Assembly (NCBI GenBank): GCA_035649275.1
Contig: DASRJW010000017.1
Span: 1-10,602, forward strand
DNA: 10,602 nucleotides
Reading direction: 5' to 3'
Source of the DNA: Candidatus Krumholzibacteriia bacterium
Lineage (GTDB): Bacteria > Krumholzibacteriota > Krumholzibacteriia > G020349025
Both the position numbers and the translations under genes were made by a program. The notes under the pieces are model-generated. The model saw nothing but the letters and a program-made list of their open reading frames with translations. It was not told the origin of the DNA and did not search any database. Below, piece after piece: positions 1-6,874 of the stretch. Position 1 is the stretch's first letter; every line of letters begins with the position of its first letter.

Positions 1-1156
1 CCGTGTCCGGCACCTTCACCTCGAAGCGCATGTGGATGCCCTCGTCCGGTTGGATGTGGAGGGCGAGGTAGTTCTCCGAGAGCTGCGCCCCCGGCGGCAG
101 CGGGAACATGAGGTGCGGCGGGCGGCGGAAGACGATGATGATCTGCGAGGCCTTCGCCTGCAGCGCCTTTCCCGAACGCAGGTAGAAGGGCACGCCTTGC
201 CAGCGCCAGTTGTCCACGTAGAGTTCCAGCGCCGCGTAGGTCTCGGTGCGCGAGCCTGAAGCCACGCCCTTGGTTTCGCCGTAGCTCTCATACTGGCCGC
301 GGACGCTGTGCGCCGCCACGTGCTCCGGGCGCAGAGGACGCAGCGCCGCCAGCACCTTGGCCTTCTCGTTGCGCACGGCGTCGGCGTCGAAGGACGCCGG
401 CGGCTCCATCGCCACAAGGCTCAAGAGCTGGAGGAGATGGTTCTGGAACATGTCGCGGAGCGCCCCGGCGCCGTCGTAGAAAGCAGCGCGATGCCCGACG
501 TCCTCGCGCTCGGCCACCGTGATCTGCACGTGGTCGACGAAATTACGGTTCCATAGCGGTTCGAAGACGGTGTTGGCGAAACGGAAGAAGAGGATATTCT
601 GCGAGGTCTCCTTCCCCAGGTAATGGTCGATGCGATAGATCTGCTGCTCCTGGAAGACACGAAGGAGCATGGCGTTCAGCTGGCGCGCCGAGTCGAGATC
701 GGAGCCGAAGGGTTTTTCCACGATGATCCGCCGCCAGCAGCGGTTCTCGCAGTGCATGTCTGTCGCCGCCAGGTGGCCGACCACGGACCCGTACACCTGG
801 GGCGGGAGGGACAAATAGAAGAGTCGATGGCCCTCGCCGTTTTCCAGGCTGCGCAAGTGTTGATTCAGCCGAGCATAGTCTTCGGCATTTTCGGGGTTAC
901 CGCACAGATACGTGAGCCGCGGCGCGAAGGCGTTCCAGGTGGCCTCGGTGAAAGCATGGGGCGCGAACTTCGCCAAGGCGTCGCGCATGAGGGTGCGGAA
1001 ACTCGAGTCGTCGTGCTGCTGGCGAGCGAAACCGACGACATGCACTTCCGCTGGCAGCCGCTTCTTGGCCTGCAGGGTGTAGAGCGCCGGCACCAGCTTG
1101 CGCTGGCTCAAGTCGCCGGAGGCGCCGAAGATGACGATGCTGATCGGAAGGGCCAC
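1..1156 (-). CDS. zwf: Glucose-6-phosphate 1-dehydrogenase, 3' end outside the window
   Basis: Oxidises glucose-6-phosphate to 6-phosphogluconolactone with NAD(P)+, the first step of the oxidative pentose phosphate pathway, in the cytoplasm. The frame is open for 385 codons from a GTG start to the left edge. The Rossmann fingerprint GASGDL is at residues 11-16, followed by RKL. The substrate-binding signature RIDHYLGKE is at residues 175-183, followed by [18 protein letters not shown]. The probable catalytic His is at residue 240 in FQNH. By my recollection His178 and His240 coincide with the numbering of the Leuconostoc enzyme, which supports the chosen start. Family members are near 480-510 residues, so about 100-125 C-terminal residues are missing. 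The GTG is chosen because AAAGGTGG lies 4 bases upstream and the fingerprint follows at the expected distance. It sits 24 bases downstream of pgi, so the two are almost certainly co-transcribed. Identity is secure; NAD versus NADP preference is not readable. Confidence 0.96.
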   Translation of the reverse strand, partial: MALPISIVIFGASGDLSQRKLVPALYTLQAKKRLPAEVHVVGFARQQHDDSSFRTLMRDALAKFAPHAFTEATWNAFAPRLTYLCGNPENAEDYARLNQHLRSLENGEGHRLFYLSLPPQVYGSVVGHLAATDMHCENRCWRRIIVEKPFGSDLDSARQLNAMLLRVFQEQQIYRIDHYLGKETSQNILFFRFANTVFEPLWNRNFVDHVQITVAEREDVGHRAAFYDGAGALRDMFQNHLLQLLSLVAMEPPASFDADAVRNEKAKVLAALRPLRPEHVAAHSVRGQYESYGETKGVASGSRTETYAALELYVDNWRWQGVPFYLRSGKALQAKASQIIIVFRRPPHLMFPLPPGAQLSENYLALHIQPDEGIHMRFEVKVPDT

Positions 1157-1160
1157 GGTT

Positions 1161-1168
1161 CCACCTTT
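1161..1168 (-). promoter_or_regulatory. Ribosome binding site that supports the GTG start of zwf
   Basis: Read on the minus strand this is AAAGGTGG, ending 4 bases before the GTG at 1156. It lies within the 24-base gap after the pgi stop. No in-frame ATG gives a better match to the conserved N-terminus of the dehydrogenase. Confidence 0.6.
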
Positions 1169-1180
1169 CGCTACGCTGCT

Positions 1181-2929
1181 TCACGCCGGCACGGCGGCGT
1201 GGACGAGGTCGCGCAAGCGCGCCAGGCTGCGTCCGACATCGCCGCTCAAGTGCACTCTCAAGACCCGGCGCCCGCGTTCCGCGAGGACGGCGAAATCGCC
1301 GCCCGCCTGGAAGCTCTCGAGCAAGCCGAAACCGTAGGGTCGTCCGGGGATCGGCACATCGGCTTTGCTCTCTGCGGTCACTTGCAGGAACACGCCCGTG
1401 TTCGGTCCGCCCTTGTGCAGCTGTCCGGTGGAATGCAGGAAGCGCGGACCGAAGCCGAGAGTGGTGGCGACGCGTTTGCCGTCCCGCACGCGGCGGCCCA
1501 TTTCCAGGAGCTCGCGTCGATGGGCGGCGTTCATCTCCAGATAGGCGAGGAGAGCGAAGTAGTCGCCCGGGCGGAGGAGCTGCAGGTGCGCGGCGAGGAG
1601 CGCGTCGAGGCCGGGGGATGGCGCGGCAGCGAGAAGCTGGCGCGCATGCGCTGGTGCAGCGAACAAGCGCAGGCTCTCTTCCTCGAGGAGCAGATTCTCC
1701 TCCGGCAGGCGCCCGTCCTTCTCGTACGCCGCGGTGAGCGCGCGCGTCGCCACCTTGGCCGCTTCGACATCGGGCTGGTCGAAGGGATGGAGGCCGAGGA
1801 CCGAGCCTGCCACCGCGGTAGCGATTTCCCAGCGGAAGAACTCCTGCCCCAGGTCGAGAGGGTGCTGCATGGTGATGCGGACGACCGGATGACCGGCGTC
1901 GGCGAGCGCCTGCAACGCCGCGGCTTCCGCGCCGCCCGCTTCTTCGGCGAGGTGCGTGGCCACGAAGACGCGGTCGTCGCCGTAGACGAAGGGCTTGCCC
2001 AAGGTCTCGCCGTCCACCGGCACGATGCCGATGCCGTTCTTGCCGGTGGACTCGGCGACGAGCTGCTCGAGCCAGCCGCCAAGGCTGGCGAGGTGCGGAG
2101 ACGCGACGAAGGTCAGCTTGTCGCGCCCCTGGCGCGCCAGCGTGCCGAGGGCGATGCCGAGGGCGACACCGGGGTTCGTCTCGGGAGGGACCTCGGGGCC
2201 GCAGGCGCGCGCCATGTGCGCGGCGCGCCGGAGGATAGCAGCGACGTCGAGGCCCATGAGCGCTGCCGGGCACATGCCGAAGGGGGAGAGCGCCGAGTAG
2301 CGCCCGCCGATGTCGGGGGCACCTGGCACCACGCGCCGGAAGGTCAGGCGTTCCGCGAGCGCTTGCAACTTCGAACCCGGATCGGTGATGGCGACGAAGT
2401 GGCCCGGAGCCCGCTCGGCGCCGACGGCCTCCTGCACCCGGGCGAAGAAGTACTCGTAGAAGACATGGGGCTCCGTCGTCGTCCCGGACTTGGAGGAGAC
2501 GAGGAAGAGCGTGTGCGCCGGATCGAGGCGTTGCTCGAGGCTGCGCACCTGCTGCGGATCCGTGGAGTCGAGGACGAGGAGCGCCGGAAACCCCGGAGCC
2601 GGAGCGAACGTCTGGCTCAGCACCTCGGGACAGAGGCTCGAGCCACCCATGCCGAGAACCACCACCTGCCGGAAACCGGCGGCGACCACTTCGGATGCGA
2701 GTTGTACGAGCGGTGCGGCGGCGTTGCTGCCCCCATCCGCACCGTCGAGAAGTCGCATCCAGCCGAGCCAGCGGTTCTCGTCGCTCCGCGTCCACAGAGA
2801 AGTGTCACCGGCCCACAAGCGTCGCACCTTGTCCTGCTCGCGCCAGGCGGCGAGCTCCGCCTGCACCGCCGCGCTCGCGGCACCGAGATTCCAACCCCAA
2901 GTGCCCAGGGGACGGTTCACGCTCGCCAT
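1181..2929 (-). CDS. pgi: Glucose-6-phosphate isomerase, stand-alone form of the Tal-Pgi fusion type
   Basis: Interconverts glucose-6-phosphate and fructose-6-phosphate in the cytoplasm. The 582-residue product has two SIS-like sugar-phosphate domains. Visible motifs, in order: LGMGGSSLCPEV (about 92-103); the phosphate-binding loop SSKSGTTTEP (145-154); GGRYSALSPFGM (208-219), with the Arg expected in the active site; AESTGKNG (about 292-299), with the presumed catalytic Glu; FDQPDVEAAK (383-392); and STGQLHKGGPNTG (about 500-512). The LHKGGP block and the overall layout resemble the isomerase half of bifunctional transaldolase/isomerase proteins. No transaldolase domain precedes it here: the N-terminus starts directly with a short helical region. 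The ATG has AGGAGG at 2936-2941, 6 bases upstream. It lies 75 bases after the ketoacyl synthase stop and 24 bases before zwf, so both enzymes that use glucose-6-phosphate are made together. Confidence 0.95.
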   Translation of the reverse strand: MASVNRPLGTWGWNLGAASAAVQAELAAWREQDKVRRLWAGDTSLWTRSDENRWLGWMRLLDGADGGSNAAAPLVQLASEVVAAGFRQVVVLGMGGSSLCPEVLSQTFAPAPGFPALLVLDSTDPQQVRSLEQRLDPAHTLFLVSSKSGTTTEPHVFYEYFFARVQEAVGAERAPGHFVAITDPGSKLQALAERLTFRRVVPGAPDIGGRYSALSPFGMCPAALMGLDVAAILRRAAHMARACGPEVPPETNPGVALGIALGTLARQGRDKLTFVASPHLASLGGWLEQLVAESTGKNGIGIVPVDGETLGKPFVYGDDRVFVATHLAEEAGGAEAAALQALADAGHPVVRITMQHPLDLGQEFFRWEIATAVAGSVLGLHPFDQPDVEAAKVATRALTAAYEKDGRLPEENLLLEEESLRLFAAPAHARQLLAAAPSPGLDALLAAHLQLLRPGDYFALLAYLEMNAAHRRELLEMGRRVRDGKRVATTLGFGPRFLHSTGQLHKGGPNTGVFLQVTAESKADVPIPGRPYGFGLLESFQAGGDFAVLAERGRRVLRVHLSGDVGRSLARLRDLVHAAVPA

Positions 2930-3004
2930 CGTGCACCTCCTCGTCGCGAATGGACTCGATCCTAGTGGTTTGCCTCGACTCTCGCGTCGGCGCGCTCGTC
3001 CGCT

Positions 3005-4594
3005 TCACCTGCGGCTGGCGAGCGCCGGCTCCCACGGCCGTGAAATGACGCAGGCGTTGATCCCACCGATGCCCATGGAGAGCTTGCCCGCGATCCCCTG
3101 GGCGTTGCATTCCTGATCGAAAACAAAACGTTCGTGGAGCTTGCGGATCTCGGCGTTGAGCTCCGTCGCCCCGAGGGGGGTCGGGAAATGCCGGCCGCGC
3201 GCGTAACCCAGGTACTGGGCGGTGAGCTCCCAACCGCCGCCGGCGCTCATGCCGTGGCCAAAGGTGCCCTTGCGTGCCGTGACCAGCACCGAATCGGGAA
3301 CGATGGAGCGCAGCGTCTCCACCTCCATGTAATCGCCCGGCGTGGCGGTGGCATGCAGGTCCCAGGCGGCGATGTCGCCGGCTTCGACCGCCGCGGCGTC
3401 CAGCGCCGCGCGCACCGCTCGCGTTGGGCCTGCCCGCGTCGGCGTGATGATGTGCTCGGCATCGGAGGTCACCCCCACGGCGAGCGGCTCCATCCCGAGG
3501 GGAGAGAAGCCGCGCCGGGTCATGAACTCGAGATCGCCGACGATCCAGAGAACGGCCCCGCCGGCGACATGGGTGCCGCGGAGCCGGGTGAGAGGCTTCG
3601 AGACCATGCCGTCGGCGGCGGAGACGCGGGCGTTGTAGAAAGCCCCCACGGTCAGCGCATGCGGCGGCGGGTCGGTGGCGCCGACGACGACGGCGCGGGC
3701 TTCGCCGCGCTGGATCGCGTCCATCCCCAGTTTCAAAGCCACGCCGAAGGTGGAGCAGGCGGCGACGGGAGCGAAGGTGGCACCGACGATGCGCCCGAGC
3801 ATGGAGATCTGGCTCGCCGGCGTGTTGGGGATGTTCCAGATCACCTTCGCCGACACCACTTCCCAAGGCGGTGTCGGAGTCTGCCACTTCTCCTGCAGCT
3901 TGCCGTGCAGTCGGCGTTTCTCGCGGATGACGCGGAGCTTCGCCGTCTCGATCTCGCCCTCGGCGCTCAGGTCCTCGATGGCCCGCACCTCGCGCAGGTA
4001 CTCGGCGAGCTCGGAGGAGCGGGCAGCCCAGTAAGCAAGCCAGACATCCTCGGTTTGGTCGCGGTTGTCTTCCCCCACGCTGCGCGGATCCGGCGGCACG
4101 CCGGAGACGGTGCGGCGTTCGTCCTCACCGAGGTTGGCGTAGTGCCGGAAGGCGCTGTTGCGCTCCGGGCGGCTCCAGAAGCGGTTCCAGCGCCGCTGCG
4201 CCCGGTATAGCGCCAGGGTCTCATCGTGCAACGTGGGCAAGCTGCCGAGACCGGTACCCACATAGACATGCGCCTGCGTGCCGAGGTCTTGCAGCACGTC
4301 TTCCAGACCGGGGTTCTGCTCGAGGGCTTGCACGAACGCGCCGATGGCGTAATGCGTCGACGGGTCCATCTTCTCCTCGAGCTGGTGGAAGCGGTTCGGC
4401 GTGAAACGCTCGGTGATCCACTTCTTGTAGGTCTCGAAACGGAACTCGGGCTGGCCCACGAGGAAGTTGTCGGGGCCGAAGCCATGGAAGGGGGCGAGCC
4501 AGCTGGTGGCGCTGGCGAGATTGGTGGCGAAGGTCTCGATGTCGGGGGACCGGGGCGCGACGATGCCCCAGCCAAAGAGTCCGACGCGGGTCAA
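3005..4594 (-). CDS. Beta-ketoacyl-ACP synthase-like enzyme with a long insertion before the active site
   Basis: A thiolase-fold condensing enzyme of the FabF/KAS II kind, expected to join an acyl thioester to malonyl-ACP by decarboxylative condensation. From the TTG start it has 529 residues. The nucleophile is Cys280 in AACSTFG; the first His is His414 in LHATATPGD, where FabF has HGTGTP; Lys442 and His447 lie in RKGTFGHGMSAGGG; and the C-terminal glycine-rich loop is MGIGGINAC. The Cys-to-C-terminus layout matches FabF (413 residues, Cys163). About 117 extra residues lie before Cys280, largely a charged, helix-rich segment around residues 150-250. A 556-residue frame reaches an ATG at 4675, but its first 27 residues are Arg/Pro-rich and poorly placed. 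The TTG at 4594 has GAAGGAGGG 7 bases upstream and leads straight into RVGLFGWGIV, the usual first strand. The catalytic set looks intact, so an active enzyme is likely. Its pathway (fatty acid, polyene, polyketide or other lipid) is unknown, and no ACP or ketoreductase gene is adjacent. Confidence 0.88.
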   Translation of the reverse strand: MTRVGLFGWGIVAPRSPDIETFATNLASATSWLAPFHGFGPDNFLVGQPEFRFETYKKWITERFTPNRFHQLEEKMDPSTHYAIGAFVQALEQNPGLEDVLQDLGTQAHVYVGTGLGSLPTLHDETLALYRAQRRWNRFWSRPERNSAFRHYANLGEDERRTVSGVPPDPRSVGEDNRDQTEDVWLAYWAARSSELAEYLREVRAIEDLSAEGEIETAKLRVIREKRRLHGKLQEKWQTPTPPWEVVSAKVIWNIPNTPASQISMLGRIVGATFAPVAACSTFGVALKLGMDAIQRGEARAVVVGATDPPPHALTVGAFYNARVSAADGMVSKPLTRLRGTHVAGGAVLWIVGDLEFMTRRGFSPLGMEPLAVGVTSDAEHIITPTRAGPTRAVRAALDAAAVEAGDIAAWDLHATATPGDYMEVETLRSIVPDSVLVTARKGTFGHGMSAGGGWELTAQYLGYARGRHFPTPLGATELNAEIRKLHERFVFDQECNAQGIAGKLSMGIGGINACVISRPWEPALASRR

Positions 4595-4601
4595 GAGGAG
4601 G

Positions 4602-4610
4602 CCCTCCTTC
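4602..4610 (-). promoter_or_regulatory. Strong ribosome binding site selecting the TTG start of the ketoacyl synthase
   Basis: The minus strand reads GAAGGAGGG, ending 7 bases before TTG at 4594. No comparable site precedes the ATG at 4675. This decides the N-terminus of the synthase. Confidence 0.7.
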
Positions 4611-4623
4611 TCGGCGACCCAAG

Positions 4624-4653
4624 AGAGTACCCGATGCGGAACCGGTCCGTCAG
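4624..4653 (-). promoter_or_regulatory. Weak sigma70-like promoter candidate ahead of the ketoacyl synthase
   Basis: In the 156-base gap between the DUF4301 stop and the synthase start, the minus strand shows CTGACG (4648-4653), an 18-base spacer, and TACTCT (4624-4629). Matches to consensus are 4/6 and 3/6, so this is only suggestive. No hairpin followed by a T-tract was found in the gap, so read-through from the upstream genes remains possible. Confidence 0.2.
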
Positions 4654-4750
4654 CGCGCCTGGGCCGAGGGCGCACGGCAGCGGCCGGTCGAGGGAGTTTC
4701 TCGCCTACGGCCTAGACGCCGACGGGAAGCGGGGCTCGCGCGTGTGCGCG

Positions 4751-6310
4751 TCACTGCGGTTGGTGCGCGGGACGCAAGAGGTCGTTGATTGTCTTCACCG
4801 GATTGAAGGTGGTTTCCGGAACTTCCACCAGCAGGGTGATCCAGCGCGACATCCCGCCGTTCCAGAGCCCGGGGTGCTCCAGAGCCCGTAGCTTCCTTCC
4901 GGCGCTCGACTTTTCCGAGATGAAGACCGCCTCGTGATCCACATAACGCTGCAGTGCGAAGGCCTGACCGCGGGCGTCGCGTAAGCCGCAGACGAGATCC
5001 ACCGGGCTGAAGTGGGTCATGGAGGCGAAGATGCGCTGCTGTTCCGGGTTGCTCGTGTCGATCTGGGCGCGCTCCACGATCTGCACCGTCGACTCCTCGT
5101 CGGCGCCGCGCACCCAGAAGGGGCCTCCGCCGGGCTCACCACGGTTGTGCACCATACCGCAGACGCGCACGGGGCTGTCCAAGCGCTGCAGGAGGAAATC
5201 GCGTTGGGCCGTGGTCCCAGCCGCGGTGACCGCTGGGGGTACGGTCAGGCCCAGGTCGTCGCGGACGAAATGCAGCGCCTCCTCGACGGCGCGCTCCGGG
5301 GCGCCGCCTGACTGCAACCGCGACACGTGGGCGAAGAGACGCTGCTGCAGCGAACAGAGATAGCCGCCGAGGACTTTCTTCCACAGCAGGGTGTCGGCCA
5401 GCTGGTCCTCGGTGGTGACGTTGTCGATGTTCTTGATCATGACGAGATCGGCTCCGAGGGCGCCGAGGTTCTCGAGCAATGCACCGTGCCCGCCAGGGCG
5501 GAGCAGGAGATCGCCGGCGTCGTTGCGGAAGGCGTGGCCCTCGAGATCCACGGCGAGCGTGGCGGTGGCGGCCTTCTGCGAGGAGAAGCCGATGTCGAAG
5601 CGCACGCCGAAGCGGGTTTCGAGGTCCGGCCGGCGGGAGGCGAGCAGCGCCTCGAAGCGCGGCAACCACTCGGGGGCCACGGTGAAGTGCAGCCGGCAGC
5701 ATCCCTCGCGATCGGCGATGGCGTGCGCCGCCTCGACGAGATGCTCCTCGAAGGCGGTGCGCGGCGTTCCGGAATAGCGATGGAAGGGAAGGAGCCCCTT
5801 GGGGACGTCGCCGTAGGCGAGTCCCTTCGCGGTCAGCAAATGCTCGAGAGCGGGGCGCAGGTCGCCGGCGAGGAGGGTGCCGAGGTCGAGGCCCGAAGCG
5901 GCGAGGGAGCGGCGCAGCTGGTCGTGGAAGGCGAAGAGCGGCAAGGAGTCCGCGAAGCACAGCACTTCGTCCGCTGCATCGTCGTGTCTTGCCGCCAGAT
6001 CATCACGCCGCAGCGACGAGCGCCCGTGCAGCGCCTCCAGGAGTGGCGCGAACATGCGGCTCGCCGCACCCGAAGCGGGCACGAACTTGAGAAAGCGTCC
6101 GGCGAGCCGAGCCGCTTCGTAGGCTTCCAGGCAGGCGGCGCGCTCCGTCTGGTCGAGATGCCGGATGCCGTCCCCGAGGGTGCAAGGCCGGTCGAGTTGC
6201 AAGAAATGTGGCGGCCGCGCGAAGAGACGGAGCTGGCGCTCCGCTTCTTCCACGGGAATGGCATGCTGGCGCAAGAGATCCAGGTCCCGGGGCGTCCATT
6301 CTCCCTGCAT
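4751..6310 (-). CDS. DUF4301 family protein, nucleotidyltransferase-like
   Basis: A 519-residue soluble protein with no signal peptide or membrane segment. I recognise it as DUF4301 from KFVPASGAASRMF (about 75-87), FSSQKAATATLAVD (242-255), RPGGHGALLENL (about 271-282) and IKNIDNV (about 292-298). The alternation of glycine-rich loops with a GGHGALLENL block and an IKN-D segment recalls sugar-1-phosphate nucleotidyltransferases such as UDP-sugar pyrophosphorylases. A nucleotide-sugar role is therefore a reasonable guess, but no activity is established to my knowledge. As I recall the family is best known from Bacteroidota. The start is the ATG 15 bases after the ACT gene stop. The Shine-Dalgarno sequence there is poor (AGGACGGG, rather distant), suggesting translational coupling. 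The downstream gap of 156 bases is the largest in the minus-strand series. Family call confident; function unknown. Confidence 0.85.
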   Translation of the reverse strand: MQGEWTPRDLDLLRQHAIPVEEAERQLRLFARPPHFLQLDRPCTLGDGIRHLDQTERAACLEAYEAARLAGRFLKFVPASGAASRMFAPLLEALHGRSSLRRDDLAARHDDAADEVLCFADSLPLFAFHDQLRRSLAASGLDLGTLLAGDLRPALEHLLTAKGLAYGDVPKGLLPFHRYSGTPRTAFEEHLVEAAHAIADREGCCRLHFTVAPEWLPRFEALLASRRPDLETRFGVRFDIGFSSQKAATATLAVDLEGHAFRNDAGDLLLRPGGHGALLENLGALGADLVMIKNIDNVTTEDQLADTLLWKKVLGGYLCSLQQRLFAHVSRLQSGGAPERAVEEALHFVRDDLGLTVPPAVTAAGTTAQRDFLLQRLDSPVRVCGMVHNRGEPGGGPFWVRGADEESTVQIVERAQIDTSNPEQQRIFASMTHFSPVDLVCGLRDARGQAFALQRYVDHEAVFISEKSSAGRKLRALEHPGLWNGGMSRWITLLVEVPETTFNPVKTINDLLRPAHQPQ

Positions 6311-6325
6311 GCGGCCCGTCCTGGG

Positions 6326-6739
6326 TCAGACGCCGAGAACGCGAGCGGCGCGATCGAAATCTTCCGGGCGCACGTACACGATGTAGCCGAAGCCGTCGCG
6401 GCCATCGGTGACGCCGTTGGAGGCGAAGACGTTGATCTGCGCCTCCGAGAGCTTGCGGTGGATGTCGGCGAAGGCGCCGAGCTTGTCGTCCCCCTGCACG
6501 AGGAGGGCGCGGCTCGGCCCGAGGAGCACGAGGCCGTGGTCCTCGGCGGCGCGGACGAACTCCCGCACGTTGTCCGGGAAGATGACGAGCTGCGCCTGGT
6601 CGGCGCCGGTGGGTACGGCGCTGAAGGCGAGGAGATTCACCTTCGCCGCAGCCAGCTGGGACAGGACCTCGTGGGCCGCCCCCGGGCGGTCGCGGACGGT
6701 GGTATTGAAGTACTCGACGCTGCGGATGGACAGGGCCAT
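6326..6739 (-). CDS. Small protein with two ACT-like domains
   Basis: A 137-residue cytoplasmic protein made almost entirely of two ACT-type beta-alpha-beta-beta-alpha-beta units, about residues 7-72 and 77-137. The first begins IRSVEYFNTTVRDRPGAAHE, with the DRPG turn typical of ACT ligand sites. The second contains LGAFADIHRKLSEAQINVFA and ends near the C-terminus. ACT modules usually bind amino acids or other small ligands and regulate partner enzymes. With no catalytic domain attached, this is probably a free-standing sensor or regulatory subunit; the ligand and partner are unknown. The ATG at 6739 is preferred over a much longer open frame to 7558, because GGAGG (6747-6751) lies 7 bases upstream and the longer frame is antisense to the ferredoxin gene. 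It is first in the leftward series, 15 bases from the DUF4301 gene, so a functional link between those two is plausible but unproven. Confidence 0.85.
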   Translation of the reverse strand: MALSIRSVEYFNTTVRDRPGAAHEVLSQLAAAKVNLLAFSAVPTGADQAQLVIFPDNVREFVRAAEDHGLVLLGPSRALLVQGDDKLGAFADIHRKLSEAQINVFASNGVTDGRDGFGYIVYVRPEDFDRAARVLGV

Positions 6740-6758
6740 GGGGACGCCTCCGGATCTG

Positions 6759-6775
6759 CCGCCTGGCGTAGGCGG
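6759..6775. repeat. Short perfect inverted repeat in the ACT gene leader
   Basis: CCGCCT and AGGCGG are separated by five bases (6765-6769). It lies between the leftward promoter candidate and the ACT gene ribosome binding site. It could be a leader hairpin or an operator half-site pair, or chance in G+C-rich DNA. Confidence 0.3.
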
Positions 6776-6786
6776 GCCAAAGTGGC

Positions 6787-6815
6787 AGTATCGTCGGCCC
6801 CGGAGTGAATGGCAA
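6787..6815 (-). promoter_or_regulatory. Leftward sigma70-like promoter candidate for the ACT gene series
   Basis: The minus strand reads TTGCCA (6810-6815, 5/6 to the -35 consensus), then a 17-base spacer, then GATACT (6787-6792, 4/6 to the -10). Transcription would start near 6780, leaving a leader of about 40 bases before the ATG at 6739. It stands out in G+C-rich DNA and lies in the only divergent gap of the window. Confidence 0.42.
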
Positions 6816-6823
6816 CGGGCTGC

Positions 6824-6852
6824 TTGCAGGCTCCAAGTAGACCGCCTACCAT
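6824..6852 (+). promoter_or_regulatory. Rightward sigma70-like promoter candidate for the redox operon
   Basis: TTGCAG (6824-6829, 3/6) is followed by a 17-base spacer and TACCAT (6847-6852, 4/6). Transcription would begin near 6859, about 16 bases before the preferred ATG at 6875 and just ahead of its GGAG. The match is modest. If this is the promoter, the ATG at 6851 would not be in the transcript. Confidence 0.28.
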
Positions 6853-6865
6853 GCAGCGCATCTAC

Positions 6866-6869
6866 GGAG
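6866..6869 (+). promoter_or_regulatory. Ribosome binding site choosing the ATG at 6875
   Basis: GGAG lies 5 bases before the ATG at 6875. The in-frame ATGs at 6809 and 6851 have no comparable site. The protein from 6875 begins MQLGFVIDQTRC, the usual N-terminus of DmsB/PsrB-type ferredoxin subunits. Confidence 0.55.
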
Positions 6870-6874
6870 ACACG

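Noticed and set aside
897-2795. A 632-codon open frame on the minus strand inside pgi and zwf
   Set aside because: It is in a different frame of the same strand and yields an Arg/Pro/Ala-rich product; pgi accounts for this DNA.
623-2965. A 780-codon open frame on the plus strand
   Set aside because: It is antisense to zwf and pgi, both recognised with full motif sets. The product has no recognisable domain, and the frame crosses the pgi-zwf junction without regard to it. Such frames are expected where third positions are mostly G or C.
3134-4210. A 358-codon plus-strand frame
   Set aside because: It is antisense to the ketoacyl synthase, with Gly/Arg/His-rich composition and no family resemblance.
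4595-4750. Possible intrinsic terminator or small gene between the DUF4301 gene and the synthase
   Set aside because: Only short G+C-rich stems such as CGCG-CACA-CGCG were found, with no following T-tract, and no short frame with a good ribosome site.
5327-6808. A 493-codon plus-strand frame
   Set aside because: It is antisense to the DUF4301 and ACT genes, low complexity, and without a convincing ribosome site.
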